Source: Pseudomonas frederiksbergensis (GTDB lineage Bacteria > Pseudomonadota > Gammaproteobacteria > Pseudomonadales > Pseudomonadaceae). Taken from it: 64,000 nucleotides of DNA. Position numbers and translations under genes: made by a program. The notes beneath the pieces were generated by a model. It did not search any database. It saw only the letters and a list, made by a program, of their open reading frames with translations, and was not told the origin of the DNA. The stretch is taken from NCBI RefSeq assembly GCF_003732275.1, contig NZ_MOBM01000006.1:186001-250000 (forward strand). Direction: 5' to 3'. Shown piece by piece: positions 17,556 through 25,925 of the stretch. Within the stretch, counting starts at the first letter, position 1. The number at the start of each line of letters is the position of its first letter.

Positions 17556-19364
17556 ATGTCCAAGAAGATCCATGTAACTGACACGATCCTGCGCGACGCC
17601 CACCAATCGCTGCTCGCCACCCGCATGCGCACCGAAGACATGCTGCCGATTTGCGACAAGCTCGACAAAGTCGGCTACTGGTCGCTGGAAGTCTGGGGCG
17701 GCGCGACCTTCGACGCCTGCGTACGCTTCCTGAAAGAAGACCCGTGGGAGCGTCTGCGCCAACTGCGTGCGGCCTTGCCTAACACGCGTCTGCAAATGCT
17801 CCTGCGTGGCCAGAACCTGCTGGGCTACCGCCACTACAGCGACGACGTGGTCAAAGCCTTCGTTGCCAAGGCTGCAGTCAACGGCATAGACGTGTTCCGC
17901 ATCTTCGACGCGATGAACGACGTGCGTAACCTGCGCGTGGCCATCGAAGCCGTGAAAGCCGCCGGCAAACACGCTCAAGGCACTATCGCTTACACCACCA
18001 GTCCAGTGCACACCATTGACGCATTTGTGGCGCAAGCCAAACAAATGGAAGCCATGGGATGTGATTCCGTGGCGATCAAAGACATGGCCGGCCTGTTGAC
18101 CCCGTACGCCACTGGCGAACTGGTCAAGGCATTGAAATCCGAGCAATCGCTGCCCGTGTTCATTCACTCGCACGACACCGCTGGCATGGCCACCATGTGC
18201 CAACTCAAGGCCATCGAAAACGGTGCCGATCATATTGACACCGCGATCTCCAGCTTCGCTTCCGGTACCAGCCATCCGGGCACCGAATCAATGGTCGCCG
18301 CCCTTAAAGGCAGCGAATATGACACCGGCCTGAACCTGGAACTGTTGCAGGAAATCGGCTTGTACTTCTACGCCGTGCGCAAGAAGTACCACCAGTTCGA
18401 AAGCGAGTTCACCGCCGTCGATACCCGCGTTCAAGTCAACCAGGTACCGGGCGGGATGATTTCCAACCTGGCCAACCAGTTGAAAGAGCAGGGCGCCCTG
18501 AACCGCATGAGCGAAGTGCTGGCGGAGATCCCGCGCGTTCGCGAAGACCTCGGCTTCCCGCCGCTGGTGACCCCGACCTCGCAAATCGTCGGCACCCAGG
18601 CGTTCTTCAACGTGCTGGCCGGCGAGCGCTACAAGACCATCACCAACGAAGTGAAGCTCTACCTGCAAGGCGGCTACGGCAAAGCGCCGGGCACCGTGAA
18701 CGAAAAACTGCGTCGTCAGGCGATCGGCAGCGAAGAAGTGATCGACGTCCGTCCAGCTGACCTGCTCAAGCCGGAAATGACCAAGCTGCGTGCCGAAATC
18801 GGCGCCGTGGCCAAGTCTGAAGAAGACGTGCTGACCTACGCCATGTTCCCGGACATCGGCCGCAAGTTCCTCGAAGAACGCGCCGCCGGCACCCTCACAC
18901 CAGAGGTGCTGTTGCCAATTCCGGAAGCGGGCGGCGTGGCGTCGGCCGGCGGTGAAGGCGTGCCGACCGAGTTCGTCATCGACGTTCACGGCGAAACCTA
19001 CCGCGTCGACATCACCGGTGTCGGCGTCAAGTCGGAAGGCAAGCGCCACTTCTATCTGTCCATCGACGGCATGCCGGAAGAAGTGGTGTTCGAACCACTC
19101 AACGAATTCGTCAGCGGCGGTAGCAGCAAGCGCAAGCAAGCCACTGCACCGGGCCACGTCAGCACCACCATGCCAGGCAACATCGTCGATGTGCTGGTCA
19201 AGGAAGGCGACACCGTGAAAGCCGGCCAAGCCGTGCTGATCACCGAAGCGATGAAGATGGAAACCGAAGTCCAATCGGCCATCGCCGGCAAAGTCACCGC
19301 CATCCACGTGGCCAAGGGCGATCGGGTGAACCCGGGCGAAATACTGATCGAGATCGAAGGCTGA
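17556..19364 (+). CDS. pycB: Pyruvate carboxylase subunit B (carboxyltransferase and biotin carrier)
   Basis: About 602 residues. N-terminal HMGL-like carboxyltransferase domain (about 5-270, VTDTILRDAHQSLLATRMRT with metal-binding residues), a conserved PYC_OADA middle domain (about 290-470), and a C-terminal biotinyl domain whose carrier lysine lies in ITEAMKMETE (about residue 567). The ATG at 17556 is chosen because GAGGA is nine bases upstream; a GTG at 17541 overlaps pycA. Transfers CO2 from biotin to pyruvate to give oxaloacetate. The homologous oxaloacetate decarboxylase alpha subunit has the same fold, but no membrane beta or gamma subunits are present here. Confidence 0.92.
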   Translation: MSKKIHVTDTILRDAHQSLLATRMRTEDMLPICDKLDKVGYWSLEVWGGATFDACVRFLKEDPWERLRQLRAALPNTRLQMLLRGQNLLGYRHYSDDVVKAFVAKAAVNGIDVFRIFDAMNDVRNLRVAIEAVKAAGKHAQGTIAYTTSPVHTIDAFVAQAKQMEAMGCDSVAIKDMAGLLTPYATGELVKALKSEQSLPVFIHSHDTAGMATMCQLKAIENGADHIDTAISSFASGTSHPGTESMVAALKGSEYDTGLNLELLQEIGLYFYAVRKKYHQFESEFTAVDTRVQVNQVPGGMISNLANQLKEQGALNRMSEVLAEIPRVREDLGFPPLVTPTSQIVGTQAFFNVLAGERYKTITNEVKLYLQGGYGKAPGTVNEKLRRQAIGSEEVIDVRPADLLKPEMTKLRAEIGAVAKSEEDVLTYAMFPDIGRKFLEERAAGTLTPEVLLPIPEAGGVASAGGEGVPTEFVIDVHGETYRVDITGVGVKSEGKRHFYLSIDGMPEEVVFEPLNEFVSGGSSKRKQATAPGHVSTTMPGNIVDVLVKEGDTVKAGQAVLITEAMKMETEVQSAIAGKVTAIHVAKGDRVNPGEILIEIEG

Positions 19365-19396
19365 GTTAACAGCCTCGATATACCGTTTTAAACCTC

Positions 19397-19423
19397 GGGG
19401 GGGCATGTGCCCCCCTTTTTTTT
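19397..19423 (+). terminator. Rho-independent terminator of pycAB
   Basis: G-rich/C-rich stem (GGGGGG / CCCCCC) around a short loop followed by eight T, 32 bases after the pycB stop. Confidence 0.88.
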
Positions 19424-19458
19424 GCCCGGCCACTTTGGCGAAGGTTCCGCAGATCAAA

Positions 19459-19548
19459 TGTGGGAGCGGGCTTGCTCGCGAAAGCGATGTGTCAGCCAAC
19501 ATCTTTGCTGAATGTAATGGCCCCTTCGCGAGCAAGCCCGCTCCCACA
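19459..19548. repeat. REP pair, family A variant (GCGGGCTTGCTCGCGAA)
   Basis: Inverted cores at both ends, TGTGGGAGCGGGCTTGCTCG and its reverse, separated by about 42 bases. Lies between the convergent pycB and autotransporter genes. Confidence 0.9.
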
Positions 19549-19586
19549 AGGTATTGCGCTGAATCAGTGAGGACGAGGCGAGTTCA

Positions 19587-20960
19587 TCAGAATGCCATCC
19601 GCCACTGCCCCATTACGCCATGACCGCGGCTGTCACTGCCGATCTCGCCGGTAAGGCCAACACCCACTGTATGGTTTGCCGAAACCCCAAGATCCAGTCC
19701 CGCATCGAGCAGCAGGCTGTCGCGATCCAGCTCCGCACCGTAAACGGTGTAGTCGTTGCCGCCATTGACCAGCCGCTGACGGGTTTTGGTGTAGACCTCC
19801 CCGTACGTATGTTTCCAGCCGGCACTGAATCGCGGCGTCAGTTGCATGCCGTTATCCAGCGTGTTGACCTTCGCCAGACGCAGACCAAAGGTGCTGTTCA
19901 TGTTGCTTTGGGCTTGCTCATGGACTTTCAGCGCCGCTGCACCGCCTTTTTCGGTATAGCTGTCGCGTTGATAGCGTTGGTAGCCGAGGCTGGCGAACGG
20001 TTCGATGCTGACGTTAGTGCGGCCCAGGTTGTAACCCGCCTCGACGAAGGCTTGCTGGGTGCTGGCGTCGTAGCTGCCCTTGGGGCGGTCGCTGAAGCCA
20101 GCGAAGGCTATCCGGCGTGTGTTGTTGCCGTTGTGGTTGCTGTAAGTCGCGCCAAGGCGCAGTGACATCGGACCGTTCTGACGCAACGCATAGACACCCA
20201 AGTGCCAGCTGTCGAGATCTCCGTCGAGTTCGCTGCTCTCCAGGCGAGTCCGCGATTTGCCGCCCATCAGCCCCAAGCGCCATTCCTCATCGATTCTCCA
20301 ATCCGCTCCCAGCAACAGGCCCTCGGTTGTGTGCTGCAGGGGATCAACGTCGCGATCCAGTTTCCCGTTGTGACCTAGGGCTTGTAACCAGACTCTGCCA
20401 TTGTCTTCACTGCCGGCGGCCAGGCGTGGTGCGTTGTTTCGCCTGCCGGAATTGCTGTAGGCACTGGCGCTATCCAGCTGGCGCATGGCTGAGAGCATGG
20501 TCGCGCTGATTGGGCTGTCACTGTTCAGAGTTGCCTTGGCGAGATTGGCGTTCTGGCTGCTGTCCAGTTGGTCGATGGCCGGGGAGGCTGTTTCGGTGGT
20601 GGAGGCGAGCAGAGGCGTGACGGCGGCATTTGTGGGACTGGATGGCGTCTGCGCCATCGGACTGGCTTCGGGCTCTTCAAGGGCAGGCGGTTTAGTTGTT
20701 ACAGGCTGAGCTTCCTGTCCTTCACCCAACCGATTTGTGGGCCGCTCAGCGTTTTTATGTGGCTCGATGACGTCCTTTGTCGCCGGAAGATCGACGATGC
20801 GCTCATTTAGCTTGGGGGCTTTTTTACGAGACTTGGTAGCCGGCGCATCGGAAATGACTTGAGGCTCCGGTTGTTGCGCCATGGAGGTTTCTATGCAACC
20901 CACTGCAAGCGCAATGGCTAGCGCCAAATGTTGTGGTCGGAATTTGTATTGAACGGGCAT
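19587..20960 (-). CDS. Small autotransporter with short Pro/Ser/Thr-rich passenger
   Basis: 457 residues from ATG 20958-20960 (AGAGG nine bases upstream). Signal peptide (LALAIALAVGCIETSMAQQ), then a low-complexity passenger rich in Pro, Ala, Thr, Glu and Lys (about 35-175), then an autotransporter beta-barrel (about 190-457) with VWLQALGHNGKLDRD, GADWRIDEEWRLGLMGGKS and the aromatic C-terminus QWRMAF expected of BAM-inserted barrels. The passenger has no beta-helix, esterase or protease motif. It is much shorter than usual passengers. Function unknown; possibly a surface or peptidoglycan-contacting segment. Monocistronic. Confidence 0.82.
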   Translation of the reverse strand: MPVQYKFRPQHLALAIALAVGCIETSMAQQPEPQVISDAPATKSRKKAPKLNERIVDLPATKDVIEPHKNAERPTNRLGEGQEAQPVTTKPPALEEPEASPMAQTPSSPTNAAVTPLLASTTETASPAIDQLDSSQNANLAKATLNSDSPISATMLSAMRQLDSASAYSNSGRRNNAPRLAAGSEDNGRVWLQALGHNGKLDRDVDPLQHTTEGLLLGADWRIDEEWRLGLMGGKSRTRLESSELDGDLDSWHLGVYALRQNGPMSLRLGATYSNHNGNNTRRIAFAGFSDRPKGSYDASTQQAFVEAGYNLGRTNVSIEPFASLGYQRYQRDSYTEKGGAAALKVHEQAQSNMNSTFGLRLAKVNTLDNGMQLTPRFSAGWKHTYGEVYTKTRQRLVNGGNDYTVYGAELDRDSLLLDAGLDLGVSANHTVGVGLTGEIGSDSRGHGVMGQWRMAF

Positions 20961-21189
20961 CGAGTACAGCCTCTTTTGAATGGAGGCCAAACTCTAAGAG
21001 GGAGGCTATAGGTGCCGATGTCAGCTGCTTCCGACGGGCTTGCGGGGAGTGTCAGATGGTTGTGTAGAAAATGGCCAGCCGCTTGAGACCGGCTGATTTT
21101 ATCTGTTCGCGCTGATGCTTTTTCTTACATCGAATCGAGATACGGGGGCTATCGCATCTTCAAAAACGTATCTGCCGCACGTTAAAGAT

Positions 21190-21270
21190 CAAAAGATCGC
21201 AGCCTTCGGGCAGCTCCTACATTGGGCCGACGCGTACCCTGTAGGAGCTGCCGAAGGCTGCGATCTTTTG
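21190..21270. repeat. REP pair, family B
   Basis: Inverted arms 21190-21221 and 21240-21270 with core TAGGAGCTGCCGAAGGCTGC; no sequence relation to family A. It occupies most of the 319-base gap between the autotransporter and the ABC permease; the rest holds no recognisable gene. Confidence 0.88.
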
Positions 21271-21279
21271 GCTTTTAAC

Positions 21280-22116
21280 CTAACTACGGCTCAAATACGC
21301 CTTCCCATAATGCCGCTCCATCCGCGCTTGAATCAGCTCCAATCCAATCGACATCAACCAATAAATAATCGCAGCGGTCGTGAGCATCTCGATATAGCGA
21401 TAGCTCGAGCGCCCATACGATTGCGCCAGGAACATCACTTCCCAAACCCCCATCACCGAGATCAGTGACGAGTCTTTGAGCATGGAGATGAACTGGTTGG
21501 TGGTGGGCGGGATGATGGTGCGCATGGCCTGGGGCAGGGTAACGCGCCAGAAGATCACGGTTTCGCGCATGCCCAGGGCCAGTGACGCTTCGCGTTGGCC
21601 ATGGGGGACACCGAGGATGCCGGCGCGGAAGATTTCGCTCAGGTAGGCGCCGTAGTTCAGCGACAGCGCGATGATGCCCGCGGCGATGGCGCCGGGCACG
21701 ATGCCGAGTTGTGGCAGGCCGAGGTAGATCAGCAGTATCTGGATCAGCAGCGGTGTGCCGCGGAAGAACGAGGCATAGAAGCTCGCGATACCGAACGCCA
21801 CCGCACTTTTTGACAGCCGCGCCAAAGCCGTGATGAAGCCCAGCAGCGATGACGTCACGATTGAGCACAGGCACAAGAACAACGTCAGCGCTGCGCCTTG
21901 CAGAAAGCCGTTGGGCGCCAGGTGCAGGCCGATCAGGTTCGGCAGTTTGTCGAGGATGATCGAGAACTTCAGGTCGAAGCTCAGGAAGAAACTCGCGAAC
22001 AAGCCGAACATCGCCGCCCAGGTCAGGTACAGCCGAGTACGGAAGCCGAAGACCCGTTGCAGTAATGACTCAGCCACTGGTTGCGGCGGCTGAGGTGGTT
22101 TGGGGAAAGAAGTCAT
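21280..22116 (-). CDS. Amino-acid ABC transporter permease (HisM/GlnP type)
   Basis: 278 residues from ATG 22114-22116, which overlaps the stop of the binding-protein gene as ATGA, so the two are translationally coupled. Five or so membrane helices, with the family EAA loop near ASLALGMRETVIFWRVTLPQ (about 190-209). Moves a polar amino acid or related solute through the inner membrane. No ATPase gene and no second permease follow; the next gene on this strand is the unrelated autotransporter. The permease must then form a homodimer and borrow an ATPase, or the set is incomplete. A Pro-rich N-terminus (PKPPQPPQP) precedes helix 1. Confidence 0.85.
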   Translation of the reverse strand: MTSFPKPPQPPQPVAESLLQRVFGFRTRLYLTWAAMFGLFASFFLSFDLKFSIILDKLPNLIGLHLAPNGFLQGAALTLFLCLCSIVTSSLLGFITALARLSKSAVAFGIASFYASFFRGTPLLIQILLIYLGLPQLGIVPGAIAAGIIALSLNYGAYLSEIFRAGILGVPHGQREASLALGMRETVIFWRVTLPQAMRTIIPPTTNQFISMLKDSSLISVMGVWEVMFLAQSYGRSSYRYIEMLTTAAIIYWLMSIGLELIQARMERHYGKAYLSRS

Positions 22117-22934
22117 TTGCTGATGTCGGCGCCGATCCATTTTTGCGACAGCTTGCTCAAGGTGCCGTCCTGTTTCAGCTGGGCAAACACATCACGTACT
22201 TTGGCGTCCCACTGGGCGTCGCCTTTTTCGATGGCCACCGAGTTCGGCTCCGAGTACAGCGGCTCACCAGCGAGCTTGAAGCGCTTGTCTTCGTTCAGGC
22301 GTGGTTGCGCGGTCACCAGGTTGGTGAGAATCGCGTCCAGACGTACGCCAGCACCCAGGCCCAAATCCTGGAACGCGACGTTGTCGGTGTCATATGGGGC
22401 GATCTGCACATTCTCGAACGGGTACTGCAATTGGGTGTCTTCGGCGCCTTCGATCACCAGGTTTTTGTTCAGGTAGCTTTCATAGCTAGAGGCGCTGGTG
22501 AGGCCGACTTTTTTACCGCTCAGGTCCTTGGCGCTGTGAATGCTGTCGTTCTTGGCGTTGACCACGATCACGGCAGGGGAGGCGTAGTACTCGACCGGGA
22601 AGTTGAAGACTTCGGCGCGGGCTTTGCTCGGGGTCATGGAGCAGATGCAGATGTCGTAACGCCCGCTCCAGCGACCGGCGGCGATCACATCCCAGGACGG
22701 CGTTTCGAGGCGCAGCTTGACGCCCAGTTTGTCCGCCACGGCCTTGGCCACGTCGACGTCGAAACCGTCGAGCTGGTTTTGATCGTTGAGGAACGAGAAG
22801 GGCGGATAGCTTTCCATCAACACACCCACCAGTTCTTTCTTTTGCTCGATGCGATCCAGAGTAGCGCCCGCAAAGGCTTGGGTAGAGGCAGCCAAAATCG
22901 TCAGGCCCAGGGCCAGCAGTGGTTGAAATTTCAC
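22113..22934 (-). CDS. Amino-acid ABC transporter substrate-binding protein
   Basis: 273 residues. The GTG at 22932-22934 has AGGGA six bases upstream and opens directly onto a signal peptide (KFQPLLALGLTILAASTQAF ending AGA); longer starts would bury it. SBP_bac_3 fold, with ESYPPFSFLNDQNQLDGFDV, the signature IRVGVxxxYPPF-like entry, and DAILTNLVTAQ. Periplasmic, delivers substrate to the coupled permease. The substrate is not readable from sequence. The divergent homocysteine methyltransferase 75 bases away hints at a sulfur amino acid such as S-methylmethionine; that is inference only. Confidence 0.85.
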   Translation of the reverse strand: MKFQPLLALGLTILAASTQAFAGATLDRIEQKKELVGVLMESYPPFSFLNDQNQLDGFDVDVAKAVADKLGVKLRLETPSWDVIAAGRWSGRYDICICSMTPSKARAEVFNFPVEYYASPAVIVVNAKNDSIHSAKDLSGKKVGLTSASSYESYLNKNLVIEGAEDTQLQYPFENVQIAPYDTDNVAFQDLGLGAGVRLDAILTNLVTAQPRLNEDKRFKLAGEPLYSEPNSVAIEKGDAQWDAKVRDVFAQLKQDGTLSKLSQKWIGADISK

Positions 22935-23009
22935 AGTTGATCCCTGAAAAAAAGAGGTTGTTATTAACCGGGTGGTGCGTATTAAATAGTTATAAGAAGG
23001 ACTCTGATA

Positions 23010-23945
23010 GTGAGTTATTTTCATAAGCTTATGAGTGAAAAGAATATGGGCGCAGGCAGCACGGTAATTCTGGATGGCGGCATGGGTCGTGAGCTGCAAC
23101 GCCGAGGGGCGCCGTTCAGGCAGCCTGAATGGTCCGCGCTAGCTTTAAGCGAAGCGCCGCAAGCTGTGGAGGCCGTGCACGCGGCTTATATCGAAAGCGG
23201 TGCCAACGTGATCACCAGCAACAGTTATGCGGTGGTGCCGTTCCATATTGGCGAAGAGCGCTTTTCCGCTGAGGGTCAGGCACTCGCGGCATTGGCCGGT
23301 GAACTGGCCCGTCGTGCAGTCGATGCGGCGGGCAAACCGGTGCGCGTGGCCGGTTCATTGCCGCCGTTGTTCGGCTCCTATCGGCCGGACCTGTTTGACG
23401 CCGCGCGGGTGACTGAACTGTTGACGCCTCTGGTCAATGGTCTGGCGCCTCATGTCGACCTGTGGCTGGCCGAAACCCAGAGCTCGATTATCGAGGCACG
23501 GGCGATCCATGCCGGTCTGCCGAAGGACGGCAAGCCGTTCTGGCTGTCGTTTACCTTGAAGGATGAAGATACTGACGAAGTGCCGCGTCTGCGTTCGGGT
23601 GAGCCCGTGGCTGAGGCTGCCGCGGTGGCGGCTGAGTTGGGCGTCGAGACTTTGCTGTTCAACTGCAGCCAGCCAGAAGTGATCGGCGCTGCGATTGATG
23701 CGGCGCGGGAAACCTTCGAACGCTTGGGGGTGAATATTCACATCGGCGCGTACGCCAATGCCTTCCCGCCGCAGCCGAAAGAGGCCACGGCCAATGACGG
23801 TCTGGACCCGTTGCGCGACGATCTCGACCCACCGGGTTATTTGCAGTGGGCGGCCGATTGGCAAAAGCGCGGGGCCAGCCATTTGGGCGGGTGCTGCGGG
23901 ATCGGGCCGGAGCATATTGCGGTGTTGGCCCAGAAATTGGCGTGA
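23010..23945 (+). CDS. mmuM: Homocysteine S-methyltransferase
   Basis: 311 residues. Transfers a methyl group from S-methylmethionine (or S-adenosylmethionine) to homocysteine to give methionine. Zinc ligands are visible as NCSQPE (Cys about 218) and the C-terminal pair GGCCGIGPEH (about 294-303); the N-terminal glycine-rich entry is ILDGGMGRELQRRG. The GTG at 23010 has AAGGA eight bases upstream; ATGs at 23031 and 23046 are alternatives. E. coli MmuM is 310 residues. Divergent from the ABC transporter genes. Confidence 0.88.
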   Translation: MSYFHKLMSEKNMGAGSTVILDGGMGRELQRRGAPFRQPEWSALALSEAPQAVEAVHAAYIESGANVITSNSYAVVPFHIGEERFSAEGQALAALAGELARRAVDAAGKPVRVAGSLPPLFGSYRPDLFDAARVTELLTPLVNGLAPHVDLWLAETQSSIIEARAIHAGLPKDGKPFWLSFTLKDEDTDEVPRLRSGEPVAEAAAVAAELGVETLLFNCSQPEVIGAAIDAARETFERLGVNIHIGAYANAFPPQPKEATANDGLDPLRDDLDPPGYLQWAADWQKRGASHLGGCCGIGPEHIAVLAQKLA

Positions 23946-23950
23946 TGCCA

Positions 23951-24042
23951 ATCCCGAGCAGGCTCGCTCCCACAATAGATCTTCAGTGAGCACGTATATT
24001 GTGTTCGACAACGATCCAATGTGGGAGCGAGCCTGCTCGCGA
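23951..24042. repeat. REP pair, family A
   Basis: Inverted cores at 23951-23974 and 24020-24042, between the convergent mmuM and GNAT genes. Confidence 0.9.
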
Positions 24043-24066
24043 TAGCGTCCGTCCGGGCGCCGAAGA

Positions 24067-24738
24067 TTACTGACGGCACTCAACCAGAGTTTTCACCTGC
24101 CCCGATTCCGTCTGGTTCTCATCAGACAGCCACCGCTCGAACCCCGCGCCAATCGCTGGCCACTCCGAATCCAGAATCGAATACCACGCCGTGTCTCGGT
24201 TCTGACCCTTGACCACCATGTGCTGACGGAACACCCCTTCAAAACTGAACCCCAACCGCTCCGCCGCATACTTGGAACGGGCATTGCCGTTGTTGCATTT
24301 CCATTCCAGACGCCGGTAACCCAAGGCAAAGGATTCTCTGGCCAGCAGGTAAACCGCCTCGGTGCTTCTTGGGGAGCGTTGCATCGCTGCGCCGAAGGTC
24401 ACATGGCCGATTTCGATGCGGCCCTGAGAAGGGACAATCGACATCAGGCTGAGAATGCCCTGCACGTCGCCGCTGGCGCGGTCGATCACCGTGAAGAAAT
24501 ACGGGTCGCTGTTGGCCGCGTGGTTGTTCAGCCAATCGTTGAAAACGCTGCGCTCCGGGAAAGGTCCGTAAGGCAAATAGTCCCAGAGTTTCGGATCCGA
24601 GCCCGGGCCTTCGAGGGCTTTCCACAAGCCGTCGGCGTGACGCGCCGGGTCAAGTTTTTCCAGGCGGATGAAACGCCCTTCGATCAGTTGAACCGAGGGT
24701 GGCGGAACACCTTTCCAGTCCGCGAGTGAAGTCGACAT
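24067..24738 (-). CDS. GNAT N-acetyltransferase, RimJ/RimL type
   Basis: 223 residues, one GNAT domain: FIRLEKLDPARHADGLWKAL at the start, GRIEIGHVTF (about 118-127), the acetyl-CoA region around SPRSTEAVYLLARESF, and RLEWKCNNGNARSKYAAERL, the RimJ/L-type C-terminal signature. Uses acetyl-CoA to acetylate an amine; substrate unknown. Last gene of a probable three-gene minus-strand operon behind paiB and a second GNAT, 17 bases after it. Confidence 0.85.
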   Translation of the reverse strand: MSTSLADWKGVPPPSVQLIEGRFIRLEKLDPARHADGLWKALEGPGSDPKLWDYLPYGPFPERSVFNDWLNNHAANSDPYFFTVIDRASGDVQGILSLMSIVPSQGRIEIGHVTFGAAMQRSPRSTEAVYLLARESFALGYRRLEWKCNNGNARSKYAAERLGFSFEGVFRQHMVVKGQNRDTAWYSILDSEWPAIGAGFERWLSDENQTESGQVKTLVECRQ

Positions 24739-24755
24739 GTTGCTCTCCTTGAACC

Positions 24756-25202
24756 TTATAGGGCGTGGCGAAACTGGATGAAACCGGGACGCTCGGCGAT
24801 GCGCTCATAGAGCTGGATCGCGGTGGCGTTGGTTTCGTGGGTCAACCAATGAACCTTGCAGCAGCCATCCGCCTTGGCCGTGGTGTAGACGAATTCGATC
24901 AGTTGCCGACCGACACCGGTGCCGCGGGTTTCTGGCGTCACCAGCAAGTCTTGCAGGTAGCAGGAGTTTTCGATGCTCCAGTTCGAGCGGTGGTAGATGA
25001 AATGCACCATGCCCACCGCTTTGCCATCGGCCCAGGCCAGCGCCGCATGGGTCGGCTCGCTCGGGTCGAGCAGGCGCTGCCAGGTGCTCTGGGTGACTGC
25101 GTCGGGCAATTCGGTGTTGTAGAAGCGCAAGTAGGCTTGCCACAACGGCAGCCAGGCAGCGTGATCGTCGGCGGTGACCTGGCGGATGTCGATCTGACTC
25201 AT
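24756..25202 (-). CDS. GNAT N-acetyltransferase
   Basis: 148 residues: IRQVTADDHAAWLPLWQAYL at the N-terminus, then YLQDLLVTPETRGTGVGRQL (about 83-102), which holds the acetyl-CoA pyrophosphate-binding Q/RxxGxG/A motif, and HETNATAIQLYERI, the usual C-terminal element. It starts 9 bases after the paiB stop, so the two are co-transcribed. In Bacillus, PaiA is a polyamine N-acetyltransferase encoded with PaiB; this gene holds the equivalent place, but sequence alone does not establish its substrate. Confidence 0.85.
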   Translation of the reverse strand: MSQIDIRQVTADDHAAWLPLWQAYLRFYNTELPDAVTQSTWQRLLDPSEPTHAALAWADGKAVGMVHFIYHRSNWSIENSCYLQDLLVTPETRGTGVGRQLIEFVYTTAKADGCCKVHWLTHETNATAIQLYERIAERPGFIQFRHAL

Positions 25203-25211
25203 TTTGGTTCC

Positions 25212-25835
25212 TTAACGCATCAAGTGGGCGAGGGCCTGGTCGTGCACATCAGGGCTGGCGGCCAGCCCCTCGCGCACACCGGCGATATCTGCAGCATTGC
25301 GGTTCTGGCTGAGCTTGCGTTTGCCCTCCAGGCGCTGGATCGGCAAGGCAAAACCGACGATGGCCTTGAGCATGCCATCAATGTAGTCGGTGGGGGCGTC
25401 GGCGACTTTCCATGGATGGGTACGACCGGCTTCATGACGATCAGTCAGAGCGCTGACCAGAGTGCGCAGGCGATCGGCGTCGGTGAACACTTCGGCCATG
25501 CCATAGGCGTGCACGGCGACGTAGTTCCAGGTCGGCACGACTTTGCCGTGCTCGGCTTTGCTCGGGTAAAACCCCGGGCTGACGTAAGCATCCGCACCAG
25601 CAAAAATCACTAGCGCCTCGGCGCCGTTCTGCAATTCCCGCCATTGTGGATTGGCCCGGGCGAGGTGCCCGTAGAGAGTGCCATTCGGCCCGTGGTCGAC
25701 ATTCAGCAGCAGCGGCAGATGACTGGCTTGCAGGCCCTGCTCACCGTGGGTGACCAAAACAGCAAGGCGAGTGCCGACTATCTGCTGATGCAGTTCATTC
25801 AAATCATCGATGGCGAAATTGCTGGGCGTGTACAT
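25212..25835 (-). CDS. PaiB-family FMN-binding protein
   Basis: 207 residues from ATG 25833-25835 (AAGGA eight bases upstream). The family N-terminus MYTPSNFAIDDLNELHQQIV is clear, followed by the split-barrel FMN fold with LPLLLNVDHGPNGTLYGHLA and GADAYVSPGFYPSKAEHGKV, then VPTWNYVAVHAYG. PaiB proteins are described as negative regulators of sporulation and protease genes in Bacillus; in proteobacteria they bind flavin or heme and the role is unclear. First gene of the operon with two GNATs and divergent from a MocR regulator, 90 bases away. Confidence 0.88.
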   Translation of the reverse strand: MYTPSNFAIDDLNELHQQIVGTRLAVLVTHGEQGLQASHLPLLLNVDHGPNGTLYGHLARANPQWRELQNGAEALVIFAGADAYVSPGFYPSKAEHGKVVPTWNYVAVHAYGMAEVFTDADRLRTLVSALTDRHEAGRTHPWKVADAPTDYIDGMLKAIVGFALPIQRLEGKRKLSQNRNAADIAGVREGLAASPDVHDQALAHLMR

Positions 25836-25925
25836 GGAAATTTTCCTTGGCGAATGCCTGCATCCTAGGCAGGCTATTGGTCTGTTGTAAGAGCCATTAA
25901 TGACCAATTTCATAGGTCCATTACC

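Noticed and set aside
22935..23099. Longer N-terminus for the amino-acid-binding protein
   Set aside because: It would place about 55 residues before a clear signal peptide and overlap the start of mmuM; the GTG at 22934 has a good ribosome site.
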